Positions 48,401 through 60,409 of a stretch of DNA of 64,000 nucleotides are shown here, piece after piece. Position 1 is the first letter of the stretch; every line of letters starts with the position of its first letter. The notes beneath the pieces were generated by a model. It was given only the letters and a program-made list of their open reading frames with translations. It did no database searches and had not been told where the DNA came from. Location of the stretch: positions 3,249,138 to 3,313,137 of the forward strand of contig JAJEKV010000002.1 in assembly GCA_021234155.1 (NCBI GenBank), given 5' to 3'. The stretch comes from Isoetes taiwanensis. Its lineage: Eukaryota; Streptophyta; Lycopodiopsida; Isoetales; Isoetaceae. Made by a program: the position numbers and the translations under genes.

Positions 48401-51400
48401 ATGCATAGTGGAAAGGAAGCTGAGGCTGTCAAGTGGTTCAGACAGCACGTTACCTGTTATAAGCCATCTGTGGGACCCCCAGAAGGAGCGTTTTTGCACT
48501 GGGCATGGGTTAGCAAGCAGTTCCATGTTTTTGCAGATCTGCTGAAAGCTAGCAATCCAACTTCTTCAGCACCTTCAACATCTGTTCCTCTACTTTCTGA
48601 AGTTTTGGTTATGGATACTGAATTGCGACCTGGTTATTATTATCAGGTCTGATGCTGTGTTTATATATGGGACTGAATGTTGCTCATTTATGTTTTGCAA
48701 ATTGAATGATGTATTTATGAAGGTGACAGATGGCAGCTGTATATGTATCTGAGAGGAGGCAAGCATTTGAAATGGCTTTGGCAACATTTGAAGCATTTGA
48801 AGATGTGGAAGCAATGGATACACTAGCTTCAGAAGATATTGTCCCACCTGTATATGTTGGTCAACCTCCACAAATAATAAGACAGGGTAACCCACTTGAT
48901 TTACAGAGGTATGTCCTAGAATCTTGTTACATGCTTTTGATCTACCTTAATATGACTTCTCTAGCTGATCTGCAAATTATGGTTCCAGTCCCACACATGC
49001 AGAATACATGAGACACGCAATTCTCGAGGAAAAGAAATTCCCACATACCCTCAAAGCCATCGACCTTTTGAAAAAAGCTCATGATGAGTACAAAATTATT
49101 AATGCAAGTCGGACAATCTATTGTATAGGCAGTGAACTAGGGCGTGAATACTTTACAGCCAAAGACTATACAAATGCCAAGCAGCTTTTTGACACGGTTG
49201 CAGGGTTGTATCGGAAAGAAGCTTGGGTTGCACTACTGGGAGCAAGTCTTGGGTATTTACGAGAATGTGCTCGGCAACTTGGCTTGCTTAAGGAATATGT
49301 AGAGTACACTTTGGAACTGGCAACTTTACCTGAACCTACAGGGAACAGCAACATCATATCTGATTCTGCTGTAGGTCCGGCAGGACCACTTGGTTCTATT
49401 CAAAGATTGCAGTTGCACAGAGAAATAATCTCTGTTCTGCAAGGTGTCCAAACAGTACTTCCTGCACGGGAGTCTGAAGATGGTTTGGCCGTTACTGCGT
49501 CTCACCAAGTTGCACTGCAGGTTGATCTCGTGAGTCCTCTTAAAGGAGTATTATCAGTTTGTGTAGGTTTTGTAGAACAAACAGCCAAACCGGGAAAAGC
49601 AGTTGGTTTATGCATCTCCCTTCTAACACATTTGCCGTGCCCATTGGTAATTAATAAGCTTGAAATAAAGTTCAACCAAAGTTCCTGTAACTTCACTATA
49701 TACCACGCCAAGCTAAACGAGTCAGCAAACATGGAATTTGCTCACAGTTTTGACTTAGAACTCCAGCCACAGAAGTGGAAACGTCTGTCAACGGAAGTGG
49801 TTGCAGGTATGCTTGAGATGGTCATTTTGAATCTCTTACTTATTTTATAGCTAACAACTGTGTATTGTGTACTTACGGCAGTGCAGAGTGGCAAGTTGGA
49901 ATGTCTGTCAGCTGTTGCGCATCTGGGACCATATTCAACAATCTGTTGCCAAGTTGAAAGTTTTGCATCTACAGAACCATTTCTGTTATGGTTATACGAA
50001 CCAGGATTTGAAGCTTCTCCAGTGAATGATATTAATTTGGCAGTGTCTGGACAGAGAGCCATACAAGTAGAGGAGCCGGAGGCGTTGGTTGATGTGGAGA
50101 TCATTAATTTTGGCACTGCATTAGTTGGGGAACTATTCCCTATTGGCATAGTTATAAGTTCAAGGGGGCATGCAATTCATTCAGCAGAACTTCTCATCTC
50201 TGCAGATTTGAGTGAAGGCCATGAGACTTCATTGTCTTTACTCAGTTTAACCACACCAGGCCCCTCTCCAGTTGACCTTATGATGCTAGGTGGATCCTCA
50301 ACCAGTTCTAAGGATTTCATAGATGGCAATGTTGATCTAATTGCATCCGAAATCCTTCAGAAGCTGGCAGGTTCTGTGCAAGTTCCTCTTATTGAGACAC
50401 ATGGAAAGTCGGCTATCCTTTTGTTTGCACGATGGTCTGAGGCAAAATCGGTTTTTCTCTCGACATCATTGAACTACCAAATTGAGCTTGATGAACAGGC
50501 AGGACCTGGAATTCTTGATGGTCGTTATTGTCTACAGAAGCGCATCAAGTTGGATTGTGAGGAAGCCTTTGATGTAACCCATAGATACATGGGATCCTTC
50601 CGTAGAGATGCTCTGCTGCCATCAACGTTTGCGGAAGATCCAACTTCAAAATCTTCTACTTCTGTGGTGTTACCTTCAAATGAAATGAGCATATTGACTA
50701 TAGATATTAAAAATGCTTCTTCGTTGCCAATAAACCTTCTCTCTCTGAGAGTCGAGGAAACTGGTACTGTTATGCGGGTGGATTCCAATTTGTCGACAAC
50801 GCTCCAGAAGCAGGCGTCCAACTACAAGGAAGAAGAAAATTCTGTCTGTTGTACACTTTTACCAGAGGAATCCTTCACCCACTTGCTAAGGGTCTGTCCT
50901 CCTTTGGCTTCGGCACCCTTAAAGTTGGGCACTACTATATTGAGATGGCAAAGAGATCCAAAGGGAGATTTATTGAAGAAGGTGTGTGATTCAATACAAA
51001 GCAATGCGGCTGATTTAACTACAATTCTTTTGCAAAAGGAAGGTGAAAAATTTCTTGAGAACATATCAAGACATGTGCCGCTGCCATCTGTTACCGTTGA
51101 AGAGTCACCTTTGGTCATCAGTCTGCATTCTCCCCCTTATGGTCTGCTAGGAGCTCCTTTTAGATATGACATAAAAGTCCACAATCATACCACTGTCCGC
51201 CAGGAAGTAAAATTTTCATTAGTAGATGCCCAATCCTTTCTGCTAACTGGGGCGTCTAGAGATGCTACTTCTATATTACCATTGTCCACTGAAATTATTT
51301 CACTTAAACTCGTTCCCATAGCTTGTGGTATGCAACAGTTGCCTCAAGTTGCAATAACTTCTCTCCAGTACAGTGCCACTTATCACCCAACGCCTTCCAA

Positions 51401-51485
51401 CACCCATTTATTTGTATTTCCTACTGCCCCTCACCTAGAGGCGCCTATTGAAAGTGAATTTTTAAGTAGCAGCAGAAGTCAATAA
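45450..51485 (+). CDS. TRAPPC11, trafficking protein particle complex subunit 11
   Basis: TRAPPC11 is a subunit of the TRAPP III tethering complex that activates a Rab GTPase in ER-Golgi traffic and autophagy. Nine exons: 45,450-45,793; 46,200-46,261; 46,758-46,872; 46,957-47,080; 47,353-47,433; 48,305-48,646; 48,730-48,908; 48,989-49,806; 49,882-51,485. All introns are GT..AG. Joined length is 3,669 bp, exactly 1,223 codons with stop, close to the plant family's roughly 1,190 residues. The protein opens MEEYPEELRTPPVALVALVG, as plant orthologues do. The foie gras domain spans about residues 250-560 (AEQLHFKIVMLLMHSGKEAE, then LGYLRECARQLGLLKEYVEY). The C-terminal beta-rich gryzun-type region ends with PPYGLLGAPFRYDIKVHNHT and LVDAQSFLLTG. 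An in-frame upstream ATG at 45,381 exists, but the 45,450 start matches the conserved N-terminus. The largest intron (871 bp) is intron 5. Confidence 0.95.
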
Positions 51486-52166
51486 ACAATGGCAGGCATG
51501 CAGGTGTATGGGCTGATGTGAATGCTATCAGTCATTATGAGCATCTTATAGTTTCTTACCCAAAGAGGTATAAGCAATGTGTGATTTATTGGTTTTGGGA
51601 CATTGTTATTGAATCCGTTCACATTGCCAGTTTTTTATTCAGCAGCAGTTTTTGGAGAAATTGCAGCAGTTGAAATATCCGGCAGCATGTAAATGGCTGT
51701 AAGGCCGATGGATGATCCATAATACAGCTGGGCCTACAAAATCTGGGCCTTCTAATTCGAGTAGCACAAAGCAGTCTTTGCAGCTGATTTCAAATTTGTT
51801 CGGCATCTTATCTTGTTTTAGGCATGGGATCTGGCACAAAAAAAGTTTACAAGTCATCGAGCGAGATAAATCTTGAATGTACTTAACACCGTACCCTGAG
51901 CCCCCACATGGTAGCAATCCAGCTGGACATCATGATTCTAGTAGGCCCAACAACAAGCGTTACTTGCTAAAATGTGATGTGTTTGTTCATTGTAGTTTGC
52001 TTTTGAATATCCTCTTCTTTTTCCCACTTGCTGGGAACTCATATGCTGTTTGCTTTTCGTTAAATGGAATCTTATCAACTTTAGTGATACAAGAAATTTA
52101 TTGCAGCGGCTCTCAACTCCCCTGTGCTTTATGGGCGACTCACACGAGAGTATTTTTTTCCCTGCG
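51486..52166 (+). other. TRAPPC11 3' flank and presumed 3' UTR
   Basis: No open frame of note. The sequence is ordinary AT-rich DNA after the stop codon. A firm polyadenylation site cannot be chosen by eye. It ends at the MITE beginning at 52,167. Confidence 0.4.
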
Positions 52167-52541
52167 CTAATGGGTGGTTCACATGGAGAAGTTTAGGCCA
52201 AGTTCTGGCGGAGTCAGCACTGATAAAAAAAAAAGTTCAGCGTTGCATCAGCTACACAAGTTGGATCTTGCGAGGGCTGATTTTTCAAAACGGGGCTGAA
52301 TTTTTTTGCCTCAGCCCAAGTTCAGCAGCTTTTAAGCTGGGGCTTCGCAGTTCGTCCATGTGAACCCAGCATAAGAAGCGGCTGATACTATTTTCAGCTG
52401 CTGACTGTTTTCTTCCCGCAATGCACCATGCACAGCGCGACAGCTAAAGCTTCTAAACGGGGCCGAGAATTTCGTTTTTAGCACTGGGCCAGCCAATTTC
52501 AGCTGGCCCATCGATACTTCTCCATGTGAATCCCCCATTAG
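52167..52541. mobile_element. MITE with about 26-bp TIRs
   Basis: Left end CTAATGGGTGGTTCACATGG and right end, read inward, CTAATGGGGGATTCACATGG continue to AGAAGT with only two mismatches in 26. An internal CCATGTGAACCCAGC at about 52,357-52,371 resembles the right end, suggesting two nested or fused copies. No coding capacity is present. The TAA/TTA at the very ends fits PIF/Harbinger-type 3-bp targets, but the exact duplication is ambiguous because the same letters belong to the inverted repeat. Confidence 0.7.
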
Positions 52542-53383
52542 TAAAAAGCATAGCTACCGGGAACCAAGTTCCGAACCTAGTTCCCGTTCCCAACTCCGTT
52601 CCCGAGCGTCCTGAGTTCCGGGAACTCCTGGCCAAGTTCCCACTACATGTGCTACCGGGAACTTCGTTCCGGACGAATAGCAAATTTTTTGGGAACTAAA
52701 TTTACAAAGGAATGGATAAAAGAAAGTGTCGAAATATAATATGATTTAAAATAATGCTATTTTTTTCCTCCTATTTTTTTGGCCTGCTGTATTTTGGGTG
52801 GCCGACACTGTTATCGCATGATCGGATCTATTGCTGGAGCTCGCCCTCTGTTGCCTACCTCCTAGCTGCAAGCTCACTAAAAGCTTTTGTTCATACGAGT
52901 TTTTTACAAGGGTTAAGATTTATTCTTCACTGTGAAATTAAAGCATCTGCTAAATGCAACCTTTTGCCACACAATTTGTTAACTTTGCAATAAAAAACTT
53001 TTTCAGTCACGTTTCCATATTTTTGAAATTTGAAATCTTCCCAAACTAAAGTTTTATGTTGGTATTAAAGGTGTTTTCAGCAGTTACTATATTCTAGTTA
53101 TGTGTTTTTTCTAAAAGCTTATAACTTCTTAAAATTATTGTTTTCAAACTTTAAATGAGCATTAAACACTGGTTTTATCTATTACGTTCACACATCACTA
53201 TGTATTTCACTTTTTTCTATTCTAAGTGTTCTATGATGATCTACATACAAAGGAACTCCAAAACCGTTTGAATTTTTAAAAAATTCGAAGGTTAGACGTT
53301 CCCGTTCCCGTTCCAAATTTTGGGTACGAGTTCCAGTTCCAGTTCCCGTTCCCGTTCCCGTTCCGGGTAGCTATGGCAAAAAG
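52541..53383. mobile_element. Non-autonomous hAT element with 8-bp target duplication
   Basis: The element spans 52,549-53,375 (827 bp). The left terminus is CATAGCTACCGGGAAC and the right terminus, read inward, is CATAGCTACCCGGAAC. Both ends carry strings of GTTCCC/GGGAAC (52,560-52,670 and 53,297-53,365), the subterminal repeat style of hAT elements. Flanks are GTAAAAAG (52,541-52,548) and GCAAAAAG (53,376-53,383), seven of eight identical. The AT-rich interior has no transposase. A different hAT family from the one at 13.5 kb. Confidence 0.82.
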
Positions 53384-54370
53384 GAATGTTTGTGATGGTT
53401 TCAGCAGCCTAGAAACAACTATAGATCAATACACCCACTAGGTTAGGCATGTCAAAAATGCAAGTGACAAAGTGATCCAAGAATTTTATTTGGTAGAAAC
53501 AATATACATGCATAAGGGAGCCCTGAGCCCAAAGGCATCTAGAAGGTGCATATAGTAGCTTTTTACCACAAAAGCTTGATGAGATTTGGATGGATTGTAA
53601 AGATCTTGATGGGTTGTAATCTAGGATGTGCAAAGCATGTGGGCCTCATATCACTCGTCACTCGTATCTAATGCAGTATCATTTTCTGTTTGATAGATAT
53701 TTGTTTGATAGAATTTGTTGGAGGAGCCCTCCCGTCCACACGTGGTAGGGCAATGTTTTAAGATCAGTGAATCAATCTTGATTGTGGTTTGAAATCTGCC
53801 GCCTTAAAGAGCTCTTGGATAGTTTTTGCTTGACGCCTGCATCCCGGGTCATATCCACCTAGTTTCCTTGCCTTCGAATTACTCTCCTTTGAAGCAGGCT
53901 GTACCCAGGTGAGGCTTGAAATTACTCAGCCAGGTGAGGCTTGAAATTACTCCTTCAAATCTTCGTTTAGCAAAGGTAAGAGATATCCTCTTCTTTTGCT
54001 TGATGTCTGCAAAAGAAGGCTCTCAAAAAATGATCTCCGTCTAGTGATATCCTCTTCTTTGAATCCGCCAGGGGCACCGTCATAGCTGCAGAACTCGTCC
54101 CAAAAAACCAGAGGAGTGGAGCTAGCTCTCATTTTCGATTTGCTTCATCTATCCCACGGGCACCACCATAGCTGTAGAGCTCGTCACTAAAAACCAGAGG
54201 AGTGGAGCCATAGACTTATAAGGTAATAACTGACGGACGTCCCATCCAACTAGCTTTATAGGTCTCCCAATTTGCTAAGAGCTTTTGATATGCACAATCG
54301 GATTCTGGGAAGGCAATGTCTGATGGAGTTTGGCTCTTCAATATCCAATCTGTGGAGTCAATTTTTTGTC
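53384..54370. other. Intergenic DNA with short direct repeats
   Basis: A 25-bp unit (CCAGGTGAGGCTTGAAATTA plus CTC) is tandem at about 53,905-53,953. A roughly 54-bp unit (GGGCACC..CATAGCTG.AGA..TCGTC then AACCAGAGGAGTGGAGC) occurs at about 54,071-54,123 and 54,157-54,209. No gene is supported. The upstream exons of the menB copy are not found here. Confidence 0.6.
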
Positions 54371-54372
54371 AG

Positions 54373-56119
54373 GCTGGAGCATGCACAGCAACGGGATTTT
54401 AGATTTAGTCTTTGTCCTCCCAATCCGACTTGTTAAGCCAGTACTTGCAATGGTAAGCAGTTACGTTATTTTTTATTTTACAGATTATGCTTCTAGTGCC
54501 CAAATTCATCTAGAACAAATTCTAGGTTGCGGGATATGCTGTTGGTGGTGGGCACATTCTTCACATAATTTGTGATTTTATAATAGCAACAGAAAATGCT
54601 ATGTTGGCCAGACTGGCCTAAGGTTAAGAAAATCTTACCCTGTGCTTCCTAGTCAGTCCAATTAAGTTTGTCTTTATTGATAAGCTTTGATTCACATTGC
54701 AATTGTCAATGTTATTGTAAGTCTCATCTTCCTTAGCAATCTGCCTTACTTCAGATGATACAGATGAAGAAATCCAAAGAGAATGAATGAATTCAAAGTC
54801 TTATGCTAAAGCCATCTGTCTAATAGTTTATACAAATCACCTTTCTGCGTGAAACCATGTAAGCTAGATAGTTTTTGAAAGCAGTATCCATTCCGCTATG
54901 AAGCAACAATCTGAAGTCTGTAATTTACTTCTTCACCTGATTCTTTAAGTCATATGGAACTTCATGAAGTTGGGGAGTCAGGATGGCTTAAAAGAAGAAG
55001 TCATACATGATGAACGCTTGGCATATAAGAGGAAGAATTGGGTCATCCTTTACTCTTCCTAATAATTTACTTCACATCTTCTTCCACCATAATCACATAT
55101 ATCTATAATTTGGCTTTTGGAAAAGTAGAAACTGATAGAGGAAGCTTTTATGGCGATTTAACAATTTAGTGCTTTAGAATATATTTTTCATTTCATATTG
55201 TTCTGTAGTTGGGCGTTTTGATGCTAGATCTAGTTCAAGCATAACGACTAGCTTAGTAAGTATCTTTTCTGTATATGAAAAAGGAATATGGCTGTGGATT
55301 AGAATGTAGAGGGAATTTGGAAGTACGAGGAATCCTATTTTGTATTCAGTTCTATTACATCTTTGCAAGCAACTTAAATAATGTAGGACCTTAGAATGAT
55401 TAGACATAGGGCTATCTTGTGATTGCCAGCCCATGCTTCGTAAGAATTATATCAAGAGATCTTCAATGATAGGGGTTAAAAATATATATTTCACAAGACC
55501 TTTACATGTCAATGGATTTTTGTAGATTATGACAGAATCCTACTGACCTTTTAGTTATGTCATTGTAGCAAAATACGCATCTCAAGGCAGGTCACCTATT
55601 TTAACAGTATGAAGGAGGAAATACTTTATTTCCCAACCAAAACATTGATCTTATAGTGCTTTATGCAGTCAATTATGTTTATTTTTTTTTGTAGATTCTG
55701 CTTTCAGTATTGAGCTAAACAACCCGTATTTTGCTATGTTTTTATGTTTCTTAAATTTCTACTGATAGGAAAAAGAAAAAGGGACTCAAGAAATGTGGTT
55801 TCTTTCAAGATTACACAATGCACAAGAAGCATTTGCAATGGGGCTCATGTACCTGTGAGTATTTGGATGTTAAAAACTCATCTTAGAGACAACCGAGCTT
55901 TGAGTGGTTATGGAGCTGCCCATTGATGCTTTCACATTTGCAAACTTCAACTTCAATCACTAATTCATTGTACTATGATCCAAAATTTTACAGCTTGAGA
56001 ATTTGGAGGAAGAAACGGTTAAATGGTGCATGGAAATATTGCAGAATAGTCCAATTGCAATTCGGGTTCTTATGTCTGCCATGAATGTTGTGGATGACGG
56101 ACATGTTGGACTACACGAA
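54373..56119 (+). pseudogene. Broken copy of 1,4-dihydroxy-2-naphthoyl-CoA synthase (naphthoate synthase)
   Basis: MenB closes the second ring in phylloquinone (vitamin K1) synthesis and in plants acts in peroxisomes. Four exon-like blocks in correct order, with splice signals kept: 54,373-54,452 (ILDL..IRLVKPVLAM, GT donor), 54,526-54,622 ([17 protein letters not shown], then GQTGPKV after one-base losses), 55,769-55,854 (QEMWFLSRLHNAQEAFAMGL) and 55,994-56,119 (LEEETVKWCMEILQNSPIAI and NVVDDGHVGLHE). The blocks match the conserved crotonase-fold family, including the GGGH loop. The N-terminal third, the exon carrying the SFDAGYG block and the C-terminal exon are missing or unrecognisable, and at least two single-base deletions break the frame. 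Retained introns show a DNA-level duplicate, not a retrocopy. Confidence 0.85.
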
Positions 56120-57510
56120 GTGTCTCTATATCAATATACTTGAAACTTTTTGTAATACATTTATGTTGATGATAATACCATCATCTATAAGAAGCTTCAC
56201 TAGATCAATGTGCTTTGGAAGATGGAACCTTTGAATAGGATGACAACATGCACTTCAAATAAGCGAAATTGCCTAGGGAAGAGTAAGAAGCTAGCCAACT
56301 TGAGAAAGGATGAAAATTGTAATTTCATAAGTGATGAAAAACGCTCTTTGATATAAACAACTAGACTAAATATTGGCATCGTTTTTGCTGGCTTATTCTT
56401 GACTTTGATATCTGAAATAGTGGTAGCTTTAGGTTGGCTAATTTTTACGATACTAGCTTGCTAGCTACCTTACTGTTTTATGGAAGCGAAGAACGAAAAC
56501 AAGCATATTTTAACAGGCGCAAGTGAGCCTAGCTGCATAATATCTAGGTCTAAGGGTGTTTCAAATTTTAAAAGCTCTTGTGACAATAACGAGAATTGCT
56601 GTCGAGGATGGCCAAAAGCATAGCCACATTAGACACGAAGCATGGCATTGCAGCAGAGCTGATCCATGGGGCGTCTGTTGTGATGCTAGAGTTGGTCATT
56701 AAATTGTGCTCTACTAACACTAAGAAGATAGATATGTACTCGATTGATTGCAATTGGCTTCAAGGTGGATAACACAATTGTACTACAATGGAATGAAATA
56801 ATGCAATGTCACATTTGCCAATTTCTTTTGCCAACAACTATTTCTACATAACACAAAGTGTTGATTAGAGGAAACAACTAAAAATGTCTTAAGGATCCAA
56901 CTTTTAGTCCGTGACTTGCTGTATTGAGGATCCAAATTTTAGTCTTCCTTTTAATATCGTTTTATACACGGCACAAAACCCTCCAGTTAAGGCCTCCAAT
57001 TGAATTTCTCTACCTTTGTTTAAATAATGAATGTGCTTCCTCGCGAGCTTGATATCCTTTTTTCTAAGCAGGTATTGCATCGTTAAATGTTGGACGTTAA
57101 TAGTAGGCCCAGTTGTACAAGTTTGAATGAGAGAAATGTTCGCGACAGCCATCCAGCTGTACAAGTTTGAATGAGAAAAATGTTTGCCGCGGCCTTGGCC
57201 GCCTCGATAAAGTTCTTGTAAATTATAATCTACAATGTAGAGTATGTAATGATTGTATAGTAACATCGAGAAAGGATTACGACAATTAAAAGTGTATGTT
57301 TTTTAATTTCAATGGCTTGTAGCTGGCAACATTCATATAATCTTGCCTCTCGTGGAAATTGCGAGTGGCCCTATTGTGACGAGCCTGCTAAATTGACCCT
57401 TCTGGCAACTCGAGATCTTTGTCTAAACTTGTTATAAACTCTTGCTAGGTTGGTAAATGCAATATGGTGAATTGAATCTTCTTACTCATAATAATTCAAG
57501 ATCAATCATA
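56120..57510. other. Intergenic stretch
   Basis: AT-rich with no supported gene. A roughly 51-bp unit (TGTACAAGTTTGAATGAGA then AAATGTT) is tandem at about 57,112-57,190. GGATCCAA(C/A)TTTTAGTC occurs twice near 56,895-56,945. Confidence 0.5.
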
Positions 57511-57511
57511 A

Positions 57512-60409
57512 TATAATCATGGGAAAATTCCATATATACCCTTGAAGTTTATGAGATTTCCAAATTTGCCCCTCAAGTTTTGTTAATTCCAAAAATACCC
57601 CTCCTAACTATCTACACAAACTAGTTAAGAGAGCTAAAATCTACAAATTCCAAAAATACCCTCGCGGTCTTAGTCAGTATTCCAAATTTACCCTTCACAT
57701 TTTTTGAAATTCCAAACACACAATTGAATCATCAAAATGAAGACAATGAGCAAATTGTTTTATAATGCAGAATCAAATTATATTTTGTCGAACCAAATTT
57801 TCAGAAATGCACAATGAAACAATACTTTTCCATACCAAATTTTCAGAGATTAGACTTGCAGACATAAACTTCGTTATACGTAATCCTACACCATTAACTT
57901 ATTGGCTCTCGACAACTCTTTTCGATTATGCCCCTCGCTTTTACTACAACGACTACAATGAAGAGGACGTTTTTCCTTGCCATTATCTTCTGTCCGAATT
58001 CTTCTCTTCCTTGGGCGTCCTAGAGGTCTACGTGTCTTTGGTGGAAGCAATTTCTCATCCCCTTCTTCTTCTTGCCACTGTTCTCTTGGAAGAAGAGGGT
58101 GAATAATGTGAGAATGGGTGTCACAATATGCTCTCAATGTATATGCGAATTGCATATGATTGGATACGATCTTTCTTGAATAAAATAGCTGACAATTACA
58201 TGTGAGCATGGTAATCCACTTACTTGCCACACATTGCAAGAGCAAACTCCTCGCTTCCTGTTCACCACGCGACTAGACTTTTGTGACACAATCTCAAACT
58301 CATGATAGGTGGCGTGAATAATCCGATAATGCCTAGCTGCTCATATGCATTCTTGATTTGAAGCTCGCGACTAGCCATAAGCATATATGATCCTCGCTTC
58401 CCGGACACCGTAAGGATAACGGGCTTGTTCTCTACGCTCAAAGAACCATTTCATCAACTTCGGCGACGTGACAACTCCATCATTGGTAGAACAGTAATTC
58501 CTAGCTTCAAGAATCCATGAGTTGACCGACTCACGATGTTGGATGTAAGATGGTCATAGCGGGATCCCTTAAAGTGTGCATTTGACCAATGCATGGGTTG
58601 GGCTGTGTTAAAAAGCCAAGTAGCAGCTTCTGGTTTCATAGCCCGCATTTCTGATATGGCAACATCAAAATCTGATATTGTTGATGCATAAGCAGCTTTC
58701 CAAAGCAACTTTATCAATTCCAAACTCTTGAATTCTTTCCTCATGTTTTCAGATAAGTGACGCATACAATAAGCATGAGGAACATCTCCAAAAATAGTAG
58801 AGACACCTTCAATCAATCCCTTTTGCCTGTCAGATAAGAAGGTTATAATGTTTGTTGCAGCAAGACTATCACAAGTTTTGAAGAAACCACAACCAGTTAT
58901 TGTCATTTTCAGCAATAACAACACCAAAAGCAATCGGAAGCAATTGCCCAGCTGCATCTATACCTGTAGCAGTCATCAAGATACCCAAATATCTATTTTT
59001 CAGATGCGTTCCATCCAAACCTATAACTTGCCTGCAATTGGCAAATGCAGAAATGCATGCTGCATATGATATGTACGTTCATGTAAACATGTAATCATCA
59101 TCATGCTCCACCAAAACTACACTGCCTGGATTACTGCGCAATATTTCACGGCAATACTTTTTCAATAAGGAATAACTTTCCTCCTGATTTCCGTTGATCC
59201 TCTCTACTGCTAATTCCTTTGCCTGCCGTGCTCTCTTGTATGGCACAGTAATACCAACTTCACGCCTCAAATCACCAAGAATTGAAATTGGGCTATAAGA
59301 TTGGTCATCAGAAATCTTTTCCACAAACTGTGTTGCTATCCAATTTGCAGTCGCCTCTTTGTTTCCCAAATGCTCAGTGCCAACACAATTATGATGTCCT
59401 GCTAACTTTTTAATTGCACAACTAGGGCCATTACCTACAAGGGAAGTATGCAACTTCCACGGGCATCCTTGAATTTTGCACTTTACTGTGTACCTCTTCC
59501 TGTCAGATGCAATAACACGGAGCTCTACCGCAGAGGAAATGCAAACATTCTTGACATGTGAACGAAGATCTTGCATGGAATCAAACTCCAATCCCACTTC
59601 CAAATCCATACTGTAATATGAAACAAACATTGATATAAACACATTGATTTCTACCTATGATTAAAATGTGATATATCTCCATCTCTAACATGGAACAGAG
59701 TGCATGTATGAGCTTCTATATGGCAGAATACCATTCAAAGGCATAAGTCATGAATTAACCCTGTTAAATGCAAAAGGGATTATGAAGGCTGTGCTTGCCA
59801 AAGAATCTAACATTTTGAGAGCTGAAAGAGAATAGAATTATGAAACAAATTGCTTACCTGAGATCGAACAAAAAGGAAGCTGAATTAGGGGCCCTTCTTC
59901 CTTGGTAAAATCCTGAATACCCTGATCTTAATCATGGAAGAATATGTAATTCGAAATTGAAAAGGCATATTAGAAGCTGAATTAGGAGTCTTTTTTCTTG
60001 ATAAGATCATGAATGCCTTGATCAAAGGCATGGAAGAATAGCTAACAGTCATGCAATTTCGAAATTGAAAAGGCGAGGTTTTTGGATTCCTGTAGAAATA
60101 ATCTAGGAATAAGAAAGCTGAGATTGCTTGCAAGTAGGTAATTATCTGGAAAGAAACGAAATGGGGAGGACACATTACCTGCATGCAAATTCGTTGATGA
60201 ATCGGAAGCTTCTAAAGGGTAAGAATTCAGGTTTTCTCCACCGCTCTTTTCTGCTCCTGTTGCCGCTTTTTTTTTTTCCTTAACTATTTTTAACGGATAT
60301 AGGTTAATTTGGTTAGTGAAGGGTATATTTGGAATTAAGGAAATTTGAAGGGCAAAATTGGAAATCCCATTAAGTTCAGGGGTATTTTTGGAATTTTCCC
60401 TATAATCAT
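57512..60409 (-). mobile_element. Mutator-like element (MULE) with perfect 9-bp target duplication
   Basis: The element is 57,521-60,400 (2,880 bp). Both ends begin GGGAAAATTCC and the inverted repeats run about 80 bp with scattered mismatches (shared CCAAAAATACCC, GATTTCCAA and TTAATTCCAAA words). The 9-bp TATAATCAT is found exactly at 57,512-57,520 and 60,401-60,409, the Mutator signature. A MULE-type transposase gene fills most of the interior on the minus strand. The exact duplication suggests a fairly recent insertion, though the transposase is broken. Confidence 0.93.
57886..59642 (-). pseudogene. MULE transposase (MuDR type), broken
   Basis: Domains in order on the minus strand: a MuDR N-terminal DNA-binding region with a CKIQGCPWKLH..H zinc motif (59,642-59,079), the DDE transposase core, a SWIM zinc region (CSCNVWQVSGLPCSHVI, about 58,240-58,190) and a C-terminal CCHC-like knuckle (CSRCSKSEGHNRKEL, about 57,925) after a GRPRKRR basic patch. 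Core motifs VIGLDGTHLK (first Asp, about 59,025), LSDRQKGLIEG (second Asp, about 58,825) and, one frame over, ESVNSWILEAR (catalytic Glu, about 58,525) are all readable. One TGA at about 59,080 and single-base losses near 58,885 and 58,530 break it. A 3' splice site at about 59,616 indicates an upstream exon. Confidence 0.88.

Noticed and set aside
58845-59094. Plus-strand open frames overlapping the MULE
   Set aside because: Shadows of the minus-strand transposase core.
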